Source of the DNA: Symbiodinium natans
Taxonomy: Eukaryota > Sar > Dinophyceae > Suessiales > Symbiodiniaceae
Direction: 5' to 3'
DNA length: 64,000 nt
Assembly (NCBI GenBank): GCA_905221605.1
Contig: CAJNDS010000483.1
Span: forward strand, 1 to 64,000
Part shown: positions 54,807-64,000 of the stretch, in pieces
How positions within the stretch are numbered: the first letter of the stretch is position 1
Layout of the letters: the number at the start of each line of letters is the position of its first letter
The notes under the pieces: model-generated
What the model saw: the letters and a program-made list of their open reading frames with translations, nothing else
Database searches by the model: none
What the model was told of the DNA's origin: nothing
Position numbers and translations under genes: made by a program

Positions 54807-56707
54807 TTACGGGGACTTTTGAAGGGAGTTGCGGGCCTCCTCTTCGGGTGGTGCAGCGACCGGTTCCGCTGCGGCCACGCGCGACCCAGAGTGGGCCTGC
54901 AAACGGCGGATGGAAGGGAAGCTGTTGATCTGAGGGTCAGGCCTGTGAGCCGAGTAACTACGAGAAATGAGGTGGCATGGCGCTCGCACGCAGTCGTGTG
55001 AAATTCCGCTGCTGCACAGGCACGGATCACAAAGTTCAGCCTTTTGATTGGACAGAACGGCATTCACATGGGGCTTGGGCTCAGGCAGCAGAGGATTTGC
55101 TGACAAGTCCAGGAAGCAGTGGGGAATATTTGCTACATCTTGACCACCCGTGACCGTGACCTTGCTTGATGAAGCAAGCCCAGCAACCTGGAGGGCTTCG
55201 GATGCAGCGCGGGCTTCGTCGGCCAGACGCGCTCGCGAGGCGAGCCGCGCCGATTCGGGCACCTGCAAGGCGCAGAGACACAAAGTGGCTCTCTTAGGCC
55301 CGCTTGGAAGCACACACACACACACACAGGATCGCTTGGAAGCATACGCCACAAAGCCGTTACGGTAGCAAGCCCGACCTCTGACTTGGCTGCTTTGGCC
55401 AATGCTGCCCTGCTTCTCGCCTGGATTCTCAACTCGGCTTCCTCTGATAGCCTGGCCTCTTTGGCTAGAAGCGCTTCCTCTGCCAGTCTCGCTTCCTCTG
55501 CCAGCCTGGCCTCTGCCAGTCTGGCTTCCTCTGCCAATCTAGCTTCCTCTGCCAATCTGGCTTCCTCAGCTCGTCTTGCTTCTTCGGCTCGCCTTGCTTC
55601 CTCTGCCAGTCTCGCTTCCTCTGCCAGCCTGGCCTCTTCAGCTAGCCTCGCTTCCTCTGCCAGTCTGGCTTCCTCTGCCAATCTGGCTTCCTCTGCCAAT
55701 CTGGCTTCCTCAGCTCGTCTTGCTTCTTCGGCTCGCCTTGCTTCCTCTGCCAGTCTCGCTTCCTCTGCCAGCCTGGCCTCTTCAGCTAGCCTCGCTTCCT
55801 CTGCCAGTCTGGCTTCCTCTGCCAATCTGGTTTCCTCAGCTCGTCTTGCTTCTTCGGCTCGCCTTGCTTCCTCTGCCAGTCTCGCTTCCTCTGCCAGCCT
55901 GGCCTCTTCAGCTAGCCTCGCTTCCTCTGCCAGTCTGGCTTCCTCTGCCAATCTGGCCTCCTCTGCCAATCTGGCTTCCTCAGCTCGTCTTGCTTCTTCG
56001 GCTCGCCTTGCTTCCTCTGCCAGTCTCGCTTCCTCTGCCAGCCTGGCCTCTTCAGCTAGCCTCGCTTCCTCTGCCAGTCTGGCTTCCTCTGCCAATCTGG
56101 CTTCCTCTGCCAATCTGGCTTCCTCAGCTCGTCTTGCTTCTTCGGCTCGCCTTGCTTCCTCTGCCAGTCTCGCTTCCTCTGCCAGCCTGGCCTCTTCAGC
56201 TAGCCTCGCTTCCTCTGCCAGTCTGGCTTCCTCTGCCAATCTGGCTTCCTCTGCCAATCTGGCTTCCTCAGCTCGTCTTGCTTCTTCGGCTCGCCTTGCT
56301 TCCTCTGCCAGTCTCGCTTCCTCTGCCAGCCTGGCCTCTTCAGCTAGCCTCGCTTCCTCTGCCAGTCTGGCTTGCTCTGCCAATCTGGCTTCCTCTGCCA
56401 ATCTGGCTTCCTCAGCTCGTCTTGCTTCCTCTGCCAGCCTGGCTTCTTCAGCTCGTTTGGCTTCCTCTGCCAATCTGGCTTCTTTGGCTCGTCTTGCTTC
56501 CTCAGCCAATCTCGCTTCCTCCGCCAGCCTAGCTGCTTGGGCGTGCGTTGTTTCTTCTGCTAATCTCGCTTTCTCTGCGAGTCTAGCGGCTTCCGCTCGA
56601 TTCGCATCTGCCGCGAGCCTGGCTTCCCCTGCCAGTCTCACTTCCTCCGCCTGCCCTAAGTGTACAAGGCGCTCCCTCTCCACAGCCTTGACCTTTACAG
56701 GGCTCAT
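54807..56707 (-). CDS. LAEEAR-repeat coiled-coil protein
   Basis: Exon one (56707-55379, 443 codons) opens with MSPVKVKAVERERLVHLG. It then consists almost entirely of the hexapeptide E-A-R-L/R-A-E, predicted as one long highly charged alpha-helix. Eight hexamers form a 144-bp higher-order unit repeated about five times (one unit lacks a hexamer). An intron (55378-55263, GT-AG with AG-G, containing a CA microsatellite) joins in phase to a second exon starting VPESARLASRARLADEAR. That frame stays open to 54807, but beyond about 55164 (SSSK then a GT donor) it may be intron. Cellular role unknown; such helices act as rigid spacers or scaffolds. The long antisense frames (for example 55386-56756) are shadows. 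Confidence 0.7.
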
Positions 56708-56943
56708 GGTGAATGTCTATATGGTTTTGCAACAAGAGCTTGCGACAGCCAAATGAACGATTCGCCTTTTTTTACCCCTAAGCTTCTAGGACTTCAACCA
56801 TCCTAAACCTTTGTCAGCGGCTCACAGCAGCCTCCTCTCTGACACGGCCGCTACTCTTCGATGGGCTCCGGTCATCTTCACCGAGCAGCTGGGCACCTAC
56901 CATACAGAAGCTCCCATCCAAGCGGCTTAAGTGGTTGGTGTAG

Positions 56944-56966
56944 CATACATATATATATATATATAC
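56944..56966. repeat. TA microsatellite
   Basis: Eleven TA units. Confidence 0.85.
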
Positions 56967-57129
56967 AGGTGTAAAGGCTCGTTTTAGGCGCTCTCCATGG
57001 CCTTCTCGAAGCGCTGACAGCAAAGTTCAGCGCACTCAGGCTCTCTACAATATTTCTACAAGTGCTGCAGAATGCAGAGTGGAGCAGCGGAACCTCACTG
57101 TTCTCTGATCGGGGCGACTTGTGCCTAGC

Positions 57130-57193
57130 CTTCGTCCGTGTCGAGGAGGAACTCCAGCGCCGATTCTACGTCCGCATGCCGCTCCAAAGCTGC
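57130..57193 (-). CDS. UBA-like exon (copy 2)
   Basis: After the acceptor CGAAG-GCA the exon reads AALERHADVESALEFLL then DTDE, ending at a GAAG-GC donor. The helix D-V-E-x-A-L-E-F-L-L is the classic UBA helix three. Same intron position and phase as copy 1 (53.6 kb), but the flanking DNA is unrelated, so the duplication is old or the exons belong to different proteins. Confidence 0.55.
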
Positions 57194-57342
57194 CTTCGAG
57201 CTCACGGATTTTGTACAAAGCACGTGGGGACAACCTGATGTGCGGGATGCGAAGTTACGGGGTTTTTATGGTGTACAAGAAAGGCTTCCCTTTGCTGCCC
57301 CCCATGCTCCCCTGAAATCCGAAAGCCCCTGTCTTGAAACTT

Positions 57343-57906
57343 TCAACCACAAGGGCTGTGAGCCTGGCAAGCGGACATTGGCAGATCATAGGCCATCCTG
57401 GGTCCAAGATGGTCAAACCATGTCAAACCTGTATTTGAGCTACTCTGGAAGTGCCGGTGGCATGATGAACCCACATCCTCAAGCACCCCGGACGCTACCT
57501 TTGGTGACACACCTTGACCCTCTGCAAAGTCCAGGCCACAGCAATGCCACCAAGTCCGCATGAGTGGCCGGGATGACCTAGGCTGCTGGCTTCAGCCTTC
57601 GAGGGCTTCAGGGTTTGAACCGGCCCAGGGGTACTTGTGTGGACAATGCCACATCTCCCTCCAGGCTCGGCGGCCAAAGGCGGCGCACTGCTTTCTGAAT
57701 TCCCGGATCGTGTCATGCCCGGTCCCCCGGTATGGGTTAAACCTTTGCGTCCGCAACAGTCGCGATGTAAATGGAACGCTTTCCTCATAGCTGCTCAGGC
57801 ATTTCATGTGACAGTTTCGTGCTGTCAGGAGGGCCTGCCAGATCACTGAAGCAAAGCACAAGTAAGAGTTGCGGGGATGCCGGGATGCCCTATCTGCCCT
57901 AGCCAC
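57343..57906 (-). CDS. Putative exons upstream of UBA copy 2, unknown
   Basis: Minus-strand frames with strong coding composition: 57592-57800 (SVPFTSRLLRTQRF; GTGHDTIREFRKQCAAFGRR; stop at 57592) and a shorter stretch near 57480-57550 (VSPKVASGVLEDVG). They may be exons of the UBA-containing gene or of a separate one that stops at 57592. Confidence 0.4.
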
Positions 57907-58333
57907 CCTAACCCGTGATTTTTTTCGAGTCCTTGCGGCTAGCGAAGCATAGTGAAGCCATGGAGGAAGGGCAAGAACATATACGAGACTCTCACAAGGC
58001 GCCTCTAAAAGACCGATCAGTGTGCCTCAGGCACGTCAGCCTAGTGGCAGCTCCCCGTCTCGGAGTGTCGGTGCTGGCGCTGTAGAAGGAACCTGCGATG
58101 CGCAACTCTGCAATTCTAAAGCCCATCCCTGCGATTCCGCTTGCCGGAGCTTGGCCCGAAAACCCCCCCAAAAAGGGCCCAAAACCTCTGTAAACCCTTC
58201 GGCCACTTAGGCCCTAAGCCCCCTCCACCTGCATCCTGCAGGTTGGGGTCCGCCGGGGCGAAGCCCGCACCCTGAATCATCGCAGGGGCTGATCGAGGTG
58301 TCAGAACTTAGAATTTGTCTCTACAGTGTCTGT

Positions 58334-59350
58334 TTAAGGGCTTGTGGATACATGTGGATGCACGAGCACGAGGTTGTAAATCTGACCGACAAGAGAAGAT
58401 TTGTCCGCAGAACCGAACACACAGTCGTAGTGCTGTGGCTGCTCTGGGTAGGGGATTGGGACACGGGCACGAAGCAGCGAAGCGGTCAGCGCTTGTGCAA
58501 AGCCCCACACTGCAACGCGCCCAAAAGTCTTCCGCCAAGCGTCCCCTCCGACTTCCGCATCAGCATCGGAACCGCCTCTCATGGAACTTCGAACAACGCT
58601 TCGAACACCCGGTTTCTGACCAGGACCCTCCACAGATACCTTCATGAAACCTTTAGCAATTCTTGACAGACATTCAGAAACTCCGAAGACCTAAATCTGA
58701 ACCCCCCGTCCCTAGACACGTCGGTTTGGGGCAGGTGGCTGGCGCTGGTGGTGCCCGGAAGCTCGGTGGAGTCTTCGGACTCCACTGGAATGGACTCACG
58801 TGCCTCACGGAGACTCCGAAGAAAGGAGATGCTCACACATGCTCACACAAATCCGCGCAAATTGATACACTCCATTCCAGGAAGCGATTCTGAACAGGGA
58901 ACTGACAGTCGAGTGGGTAAGCAGTAGCTACACGATCCTGATCCGCCTCGTGCGTTGGGGCCGTGTCCGATTCCAGTCCCCTTTCAGCAGGACCTCCCAA
59001 TGTCTCCTGCGCAACAGTATGCTGCATGTGTTGGGGTACACTTTCTGGGTCTTGGCAAGGATTGCCTGCTGTGCATTGCCTTATCAAACTCAATGTAGTC
59101 ACGACTTGACCGAACTAGCAGGCACTGTGCTCCTTCTCGGCAGCATCTGGGTTGCAAGAGCCTTCGCCAGCGCATGCAAGCGGGACTTCATCAGGGATTG
59201 ACTCCTGCAAAAAGAAGCGACCATGTCTTTCTTGCAAGAAGTTACCAGGGATTTGGTGTCGGCAGAGCACCAGGTCCTCCTCTGCTCCGCTGTTCGTGTC
59301 ACTGGCGGCATCGTGGTCGCACAGCCGCTCGCGCAACCAGGCACCAATCT
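58334..59350 (-). CDS. Probable multi-exon gene, unknown product
   Basis: Four successive minus-strand blocks look coding: 59115-59350 (IGAWLRERLCDHDAAS; EEDLVLCRHQIPGN), 58833-59090 (AQETLGGPAERGLESD), 58642-58836 (FLRSLREARESIPVESEDS) and 58334-58645 (SVVRSSMRGGSDADAEVGGD, AVWGFAQALTASLLRARV). They are acidic and low in hydrophobic residues apart from the last. Exon joins were not resolved and no family is recognised. Confidence 0.45.
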
Positions 59351-59699
59351 GAGGGGATGATTTTCGTGAAACGTAGGACTGCTCCCTGCCATATCTGCCA
59401 TGCACTTCTGGGACAAGGCACCTCGGAAGCCATTTCGTCGGAGATGGTGTGCCCAATTCCTGCATGGCTGCAAGTGGACGAAACTGGGGGGGGGGGGGCT
59501 AAGAACCTTGCTATCTGGCGAGGCAGTGACAAACCGCGAATCAACTGTACAAAGGAGAGCTGACTGCACAGCATGTCTGATACAAGTGAGTATTGTAGAG
59601 ATTTCTCACATACCATACATAACCCCAGGCAGTTCTTCTGCTTCAGCCACATAACTGCGACTCCGGATTGCCTGAAACTCCCGAAGCCCTAGAAACTCG

Positions 59700-60700
59700 A
59701 GGCCTAAACACTTAAGAAGAACCAACCCCTAAGCCCTGAAATGAAGAAAACAGAGATCGCGGGAGCGCGCTTTTCACTGTTGTTCCATCCGTGTCCCACG
59801 GCGGCCGCACTTTGTGGGATAGTGAAAAGAGCCCGAGGCTCTCCAATCACAGTGTGCAAATAGCAAAAGTCTGCCTGATGTTGTGTGTTGCTTGTTGTGC
59901 TTTTGGGTAACAGGGCAGCCGCTAGAGACACGCAGCACCTGGCGCAAATGAAGGAGAGCTACTGAGACAGTCCTGCGCGCCTACCAAGCACTTCGCACGA
60001 TGCCCTCATTCTGTGAAATACATGCTTTGGGAAGAAGCAAAAACAACAATCTGAAAAACTCTCTGGTTGGAGTGTCTATATGACGAGAGCGCGGGGAATA
60101 TTAGAGCTGCTGGAGCGCTACCGAGCGCGCGGCGCCTTGGGACATGACGCTTCTGCTCTCGACACAAGAGCGTGGTCTATTCCTACAATGGCACCCTCTT
60201 CATGTCTGCTCACATTCACGAAGGAACAAGTTTCTCGATGTTTCTCGTGCTTGGAAGGAGGAATACATCGTGCTAAGCAAAAAGAACTTTCACGTTTTGA
60301 TGCTCGCTGAAGGAGAGCCCCCCCGCCCTTTTTCAAAACGACGCTTCATGAGAGAATGCCTTGCCGCCCCTGCAGATGCTCTTATTTCGTGCCTTGCTGA
60401 ACTGTCATGGCGACAGACATAATAGGGAATGAGGGAGGGAACTCCTTTTATGTTTGATAAATCAGAACAAAACTCCATTGGTATCAACAAGGGGTGCGGT
60501 GGCTTCTGGTAGCAATACAAAAAGAAACCTTGAAGGGACACTGTTGCACTCATAAATGAAAGAGCCTCTCCTACTTTTAAGAATCACAAATGTTCTATGC
60601 TTGTCAAATCACAAGAAATCATAGCCATACCTACTCTTCGTGAAGCACCAGAAGCTCCTGCATGTCACCGGAGAATATCCTCTAGGCATAACCATGAATG
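59700..60700. other. Unassigned stretch
   Basis: Plus-strand frames at 60080-60310 and 60144-60422 are protein-like in part (ILELLERYRARG; WKEEYIVLSKKNFHVL). No motif or splice pattern decides. Confidence 0.35.
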
Positions 60701-60934
60701 AACGGGCCTCTCATATATGATAATCAGAAATACAAAGATGCCGCACAGAATCAACATTGTAAACAACCTGACGCAGGACCCTCGGCATGGGGGCCACACT
60801 TGGAATTTTGATGGTTTGGCGCTTGGTGCTCTTAGTCGTTGTTTGCAAGAGAGATGTCAAGCGCTGCAAAAAGCAAATAGTCCAAAACAATGCAATCCTA
60901 CAGGTTGCCGGACCCTAACAACAACCCACCACCT

Positions 60935-61130
60935 AAGCCCCAAAAGCCCTGGAACCCCCTTACACCCCCCTGAAGACGCCGCACCCCCTAAAAGCCCCCC
61001 TTAACACCCCCTTAACACCCCTTTCATGCCTGCCCCCTTATAACCCCCTGACTACCCCCCCTGACTACCCCCTTGATACCCCTTAACACCCTCTTGATAC
61101 CCCCTTAATACCCCCTTGATACCCTTTCTT
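60935..61130. repeat. C-rich degenerate minisatellite
   Basis: Units of 10-13 bases of the form CCCCCTTGATA, CCCCCTTAACA or CCCCCTGACTA. Confidence 0.8.
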
Positions 61131-61249
61131 CCGCCTGCGTGGCACTTGAACTGGACGTCGCAGCCCTGGCGGCGGAGCCAGTCCGCCGATGCCTGCGCCA
61201 TGGTCTCAGAGACCATGCCTTGGTAGCTTCAGGGCTTTTGAAGACCCTC

Positions 61250-61450
61250 GCGGATATACATACATGTTGAACCCATATATCTTGTACATATTAAAGTCTA
61301 TTATAAAAGAATACGTGTATAGATATACACACACTATATTCACTATATCTAGTTCTAGAGATAAACACGCGCGCATCTACAAAAACATACATATCCATTT
61401 CGCATCTGCAGCTGCATATGCATGTACACATACATATCCGAGTGATACGT
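61250..61450. repeat. TA/CA-rich tract
   Basis: Short ACATATA and TATACACAC words; no gene. Confidence 0.6.
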
Positions 61451-61459
61451 AGCATTTGT

Positions 61460-61690
61460 TTAGAGTATAGGTCCTAGAGGTTGCTCCCGCAGCTCAGTCA
61501 ATGCAGCAAACACTTGCATGCGGGGCCAAGGCCTTGTTATCTGATGCTGCCTTTGGCACCCATGGTCTGAGCAGATGTTGTGCAGGATTCGTGTGACATT
61601 TCGAGGCTCAGTTGTCACTATTGCACAAGGTTCATTCTGCTTGCTTGAGTCAAAACCCTCCAACGGAATGAGAGGGATTGTAGACATGGT
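61460..61690 (-). CDS. Putative exon(s) with C-terminus, unknown product
   Basis: A minus-strand frame from a Met near 61687 (MSTIPLIPLEGFDSSKQN) remains open with good composition (IVTTEPRNVTRILHNIC) to a stop at 61460. No family recognised. Confidence 0.4.
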   Translation of the reverse strand, partial: TMSTIPLIPLEGFDSSKQNEPCAIVTTEPRNVTRILHNICSDHGCQRQHQITRPWPRMQVFAALTELREQPLGPIL

Positions 61691-61929
61691 AAAGCCATGT
61701 AAAGCCACTTGCACTGAAAAGGCTTGCCAACAAACATGACAAGCGCTTGCGAAGAATCTGGCTGGCAGCACTCTCCTTCGGAAGTTGCTCAATGCTTCCC
61801 TTCGACACGGTTGCTCATAACGCTGCGCATTTCATCTTGGGGTAATGATTTGCTGCATGAAGATGCATTTCTTACGAGTCGCCGCGCGGATGATCGGAGA
61901 CCGAGTTTGGCGATGCAGCAGAGGTTCTT

Positions 61930-62544
61930 TTGCTCCCCGGTCGCGTTTCGACTGGCGCGATGCATTCTCTTGCCGTACTCAACACCAGGCACAGCATCCA
62001 CTGCCGATGGCGCATGCCGACACGAAGGCAGCGGGAGTTGAAGGTGAGGAAACCCGGGAACTGCATGGCTAACTCGCTTACTACGTGGACTTTCTCAGTC
62101 CTACAAGGAGGTCCTACATACTCGTTGCATCGATGGCATCGTTGGATATCGTTGGTATATCAGACATGGCAGCTGACTCGGCCGAGCATCGATCTTCCCG
62201 CCCGTGGCATTGAAGCGCTGCAAGTCCTACGGAAGCAGCTGTTTAAGAAGCACCGTGGTTTGTGCGACCCAACAGGCACATGGCGTTGGAGGTGTGCTCA
62301 AAGCCAGGGCTTTTCGAGACAGTTGCCGGCCACGCCCAAAGCCCTGGAAAGGGCATCGTGCAATACAAGGCGGCATCTCAAAAAACAAGAACCGAAACTC
62401 AGCACCCCTGAAACTGCTCCTCTACAACCCAAATCAGCTTTATCAATGTACTCCATTGTACTCCCCAAGTTGTTTGGGAGATTCGCGAGCTTGAAAACCT
62501 ACTCCTTCTTGAAATTTCTTGAAGGTTGGTTCATGGGCGGCTGA
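61930..62544 (+). CDS. Hypothetical ORF, 204 codons
   Basis: Long plus-strand frame, basic, without recognised domain. A minus-strand frame at 62499-62640 (SRRFLDLALRIFVTNAYF) overlaps its end and looks at least as coding. Confidence 0.25.
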   Translation: MLPGRVSTGAMHSLAVLNTRHSIHCRWRMPTRRQRELKVRKPGNCMANSLTTWTFSVLQGGPTYSLHRWHRWISLVYQTWQLTRPSIDLPARGIEALQVLRKQLFKKHRGLCDPTGTWRWRCAQSQGFSRQLPATPKALERASCNTRRHLKKQEPKLSTPETAPLQPKSALSMYSIVLPKLFGRFASLKTYSFLKFLEGWFMGG

Positions 62545-63184
62545 ACGTAAAAGTAAGCGTTTGTAACAAAAATCCTCAACGCCAGATCAAGAAACCTTCT
62601 ACTGAGGGAAACGGATGGGCGGGGCTCTTGCAAACCGAGTCGGGCCGTCGCTTTGTATCGTTTACAGCGCTTTACGAGGCACGCTGCCGCCGAGACATTC
62701 AGAGCATCAGCATGGGTTGACCTCATTGCTTGTTCATCGACTTAAGCATTCGTGGCTTGTGGATGCTGTGCGGATGCTTGCAGACGCTTTTGCAGACGCA
62801 GACGCTTCGCCGATGTTGGGTCACCTCCTGAACCCCGAGAACCCCAACCTTCAAAACGGGAACCCTTCTGATACACATTCGAAAACAACGTGTCCTCCAG
62901 CCAAGCGGGTCACCAATACCAACGTCAACAAAACCACTTCGGACGCCAACTTTGTTATTGGGAACTGTGGGTAAGGGTTTGAAGTGTGGGGCTCAAAAGG
63001 CTCAGTATATCATTGTCAACCTACAATTAGTTGTGTTTGTACACTTGGCTTGTAAGAAGTAGTGTTGCTAAGTATGTGGCGGGTGGCCAGGCGTAGAGCC
63101 GGAGGCACTGCAAATACGGGTCACTGTAACTGTGACTACTAAGTATGATTAAAGGTAATCGGTGCTGCGCCTGTCGTACAGAGC

Positions 63185-63652
63185 CCTTGTGCCGTAGCGC
63201 CCAGGGGCGCCAGGCCAGCCGAGCCCAAAAGGGCCAAACCGCCTGCAAAGCTTTCGAGCGCTGACGAGACCCGACTTCTTTCTGCATTGCCTTGCGTGCA
63301 GAAGTCTTAATCCGTAGACTGGCCTAGCCGAAACGGGGCTCGCAGCGCCGCGAAGGCGCTGAGGGCACCGCCCGCCGAGAAGCCAACCAAGACCAGGCGC
63401 TGGGCCGAGATGCCGGAGATGCTCGCCTCCTCTGCATCGTCAGGTCACGTGATTGACATTCTCAGGCGGAGCCATCCCAATCTTTAATCGTGGTAGGAGG
63501 GTTGATGCGGAGAGAACGGGACGCTGGAGGAAGGCAGCCGTCCCAGGAAAGGCCACTGCCAATCCGTGTGTGTCCTGCCGTATACGGGCTTTCAGGACTA
63601 AATGCATCTACGTCTCCGTTTCGAGGATGTTGATGAGCTCTTTGGAGCTGGC
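63185..63652 (-). CDS. Alpha/beta hydrolase (acyl-protein thioesterase / carboxylesterase type), three exons
   Basis: Exons 63652-63617, 63429-63324 and 63242-63185 join in phase. They read ASSKELINILET, then EASISGISAQRLVLVGFSAGGALSAF in two parts around the nucleophile elbow G-F-S-A-G-G, then GGLALLGSAGLAPLG. The GxSxG Ser at the end of an apolar strand is the catalytic nucleophile of alpha/beta hydrolases. Its context (R-L-V-L-V-G-F-S-x-G-G-A-L-S) is that of Abhydrolase_2 esterases, which deacylate proteins or small esters. The oxyanion-hole (HGLGD-type) exon, expected beyond the right edge, and the Asp/His exons, expected downstream, were not found. Donors are GA and GC. Confidence 0.65.
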
Positions 63653-63836
63653 CTCGCCCGTGAAATCTCAGATGAATCTCAGAGACTCTGCTCAGAACGA
63701 GACGCTGCACGTACATGAACTGGGCTACAGAACAAAACACGCTCAGCATTTTCAGAGCTTAGATCTCATGTCAACACTGCTTATGTTGATGACGGACACA
63801 TTTTTGGATCTGCCTTGACTTCTTGCCTAGGTGACA

Positions 63837-63865
63837 TTGTTGGTTGGTTGGTTGGTTGGTTGGTC
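63837..63865. repeat. (GGTT)n microsatellite
   Basis: Seven GGTT units. Confidence 0.9.
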
Positions 63866-64000
63866 GGTGGACCGGCTCACAGCAGTAGCCGCAGCCATAC
63901 AACCGCGTCCTGTTCATTTCTCAGAAGGGCTCTGCAGACGTCATCGCCCCCCCTCCAGGAACAGTTCAAGCGGAGGCTTACTAGCGAACTTGCAGCCAAG

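Noticed and set aside
55386-56756. Plus-strand ORFs of 456 and 318 codons across the LAEEAR repeat
   Set aside because: They are antisense shadows of a stop-free 18-bp repeat. The minus-strand frame has a sensible start, charge pattern and an in-phase intron.
1-64000. Search for the dinoflagellate spliced leader, tRNA, rRNA and small RNA genes
   Set aside because: No spliced-leader relic, no tRNA T-loop in a cloverleaf context and no rRNA segment could be supported by eye.
63461-64000. Search for the oxyanion-hole exon of the hydrolase
   Set aside because: No HGxGD-type peptide with proper splice sites is seen before the window ends; it probably lies outside.

Overview
The window looks like nuclear DNA of a dinoflagellate. 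The evidence is direct. Genes that can be rebuilt are broken into very small exons (24-106 nt). Their introns use GC, GT and even GA as the donor dinucleotide, and nearly every acceptor is AG followed by G. Telomere-type TTTAGGG repeats are scattered at more than twenty internal sites, simple repeats abound, and no rRNA, tRNA or bacterial-style operon is visible. The species cannot be named from the sequence.

Almost every gene I can recognise lies on the minus strand, as expected for the unidirectional gene blocks of dinoflagellates. The best case is an atypical short-chain dehydrogenase (30008-33971), assembled from sixteen exons into one frame with a Rossmann motif and an N-terminal signal-like segment. 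Next are a Mei2-like RNA-recognition-motif gene (48736-50166, with a possible 5' exon near 52.55 kb), an alpha/beta hydrolase of acyl-protein-thioesterase type (63185-63652), a coilin-like protein (39300-39986), a La-motif exon (38248-38297), two UBA-like exons (53.6 and 57.2 kb), a glycosyltransferase-like exon (4678-4745) and a 443-codon exon of LAEEAR hexapeptide repeats (55379-56707). Many other stretches have protein-like reading frames but no family I can name; they carry low confidence.

Two mobile-element-like units stand out. At 5929-8105, terminal inverted repeats of about 181 bp enclose a broken retroviral-type integrase and the tail of a Lys/Tyr-rich zinc-finger protein, the gene pair typical of Polinton-like and large DNA virus-related elements. 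At 22624-26364, a 3.7-kb unit with short inverted ends is filled with satellites and iterates its terminal motif GGCCTCTTT. Both units are flanked on both sides by TTTAGGG-type repeats in one orientation, so insertion into interstitial telomeric DNA is a shared theme.

Layout: 0-5 kb repeats, sparse exons and a glycosyltransferase fragment; 5.9-8.1 kb integrase element; 8-22 kb sparse unassigned exons, foldbacks and telomeric blocks; 22.6-26.4 kb satellite element; 27-36 kb the dehydrogenase and neighbours; 36.4-38 kb GC-rich repeats and a TTG microsatellite; 38-42 kb La-motif, coilin-like and PDZ-like exons; 43-48 kb telomeric blocks and unassigned ORFs; 48.7-52.6 kb Mei2-like gene; 53-59.6 kb UBA-like exons around the LAEEAR gene and an unassigned multi-exon gene; 61-64 kb unassigned exons and the hydrolase.
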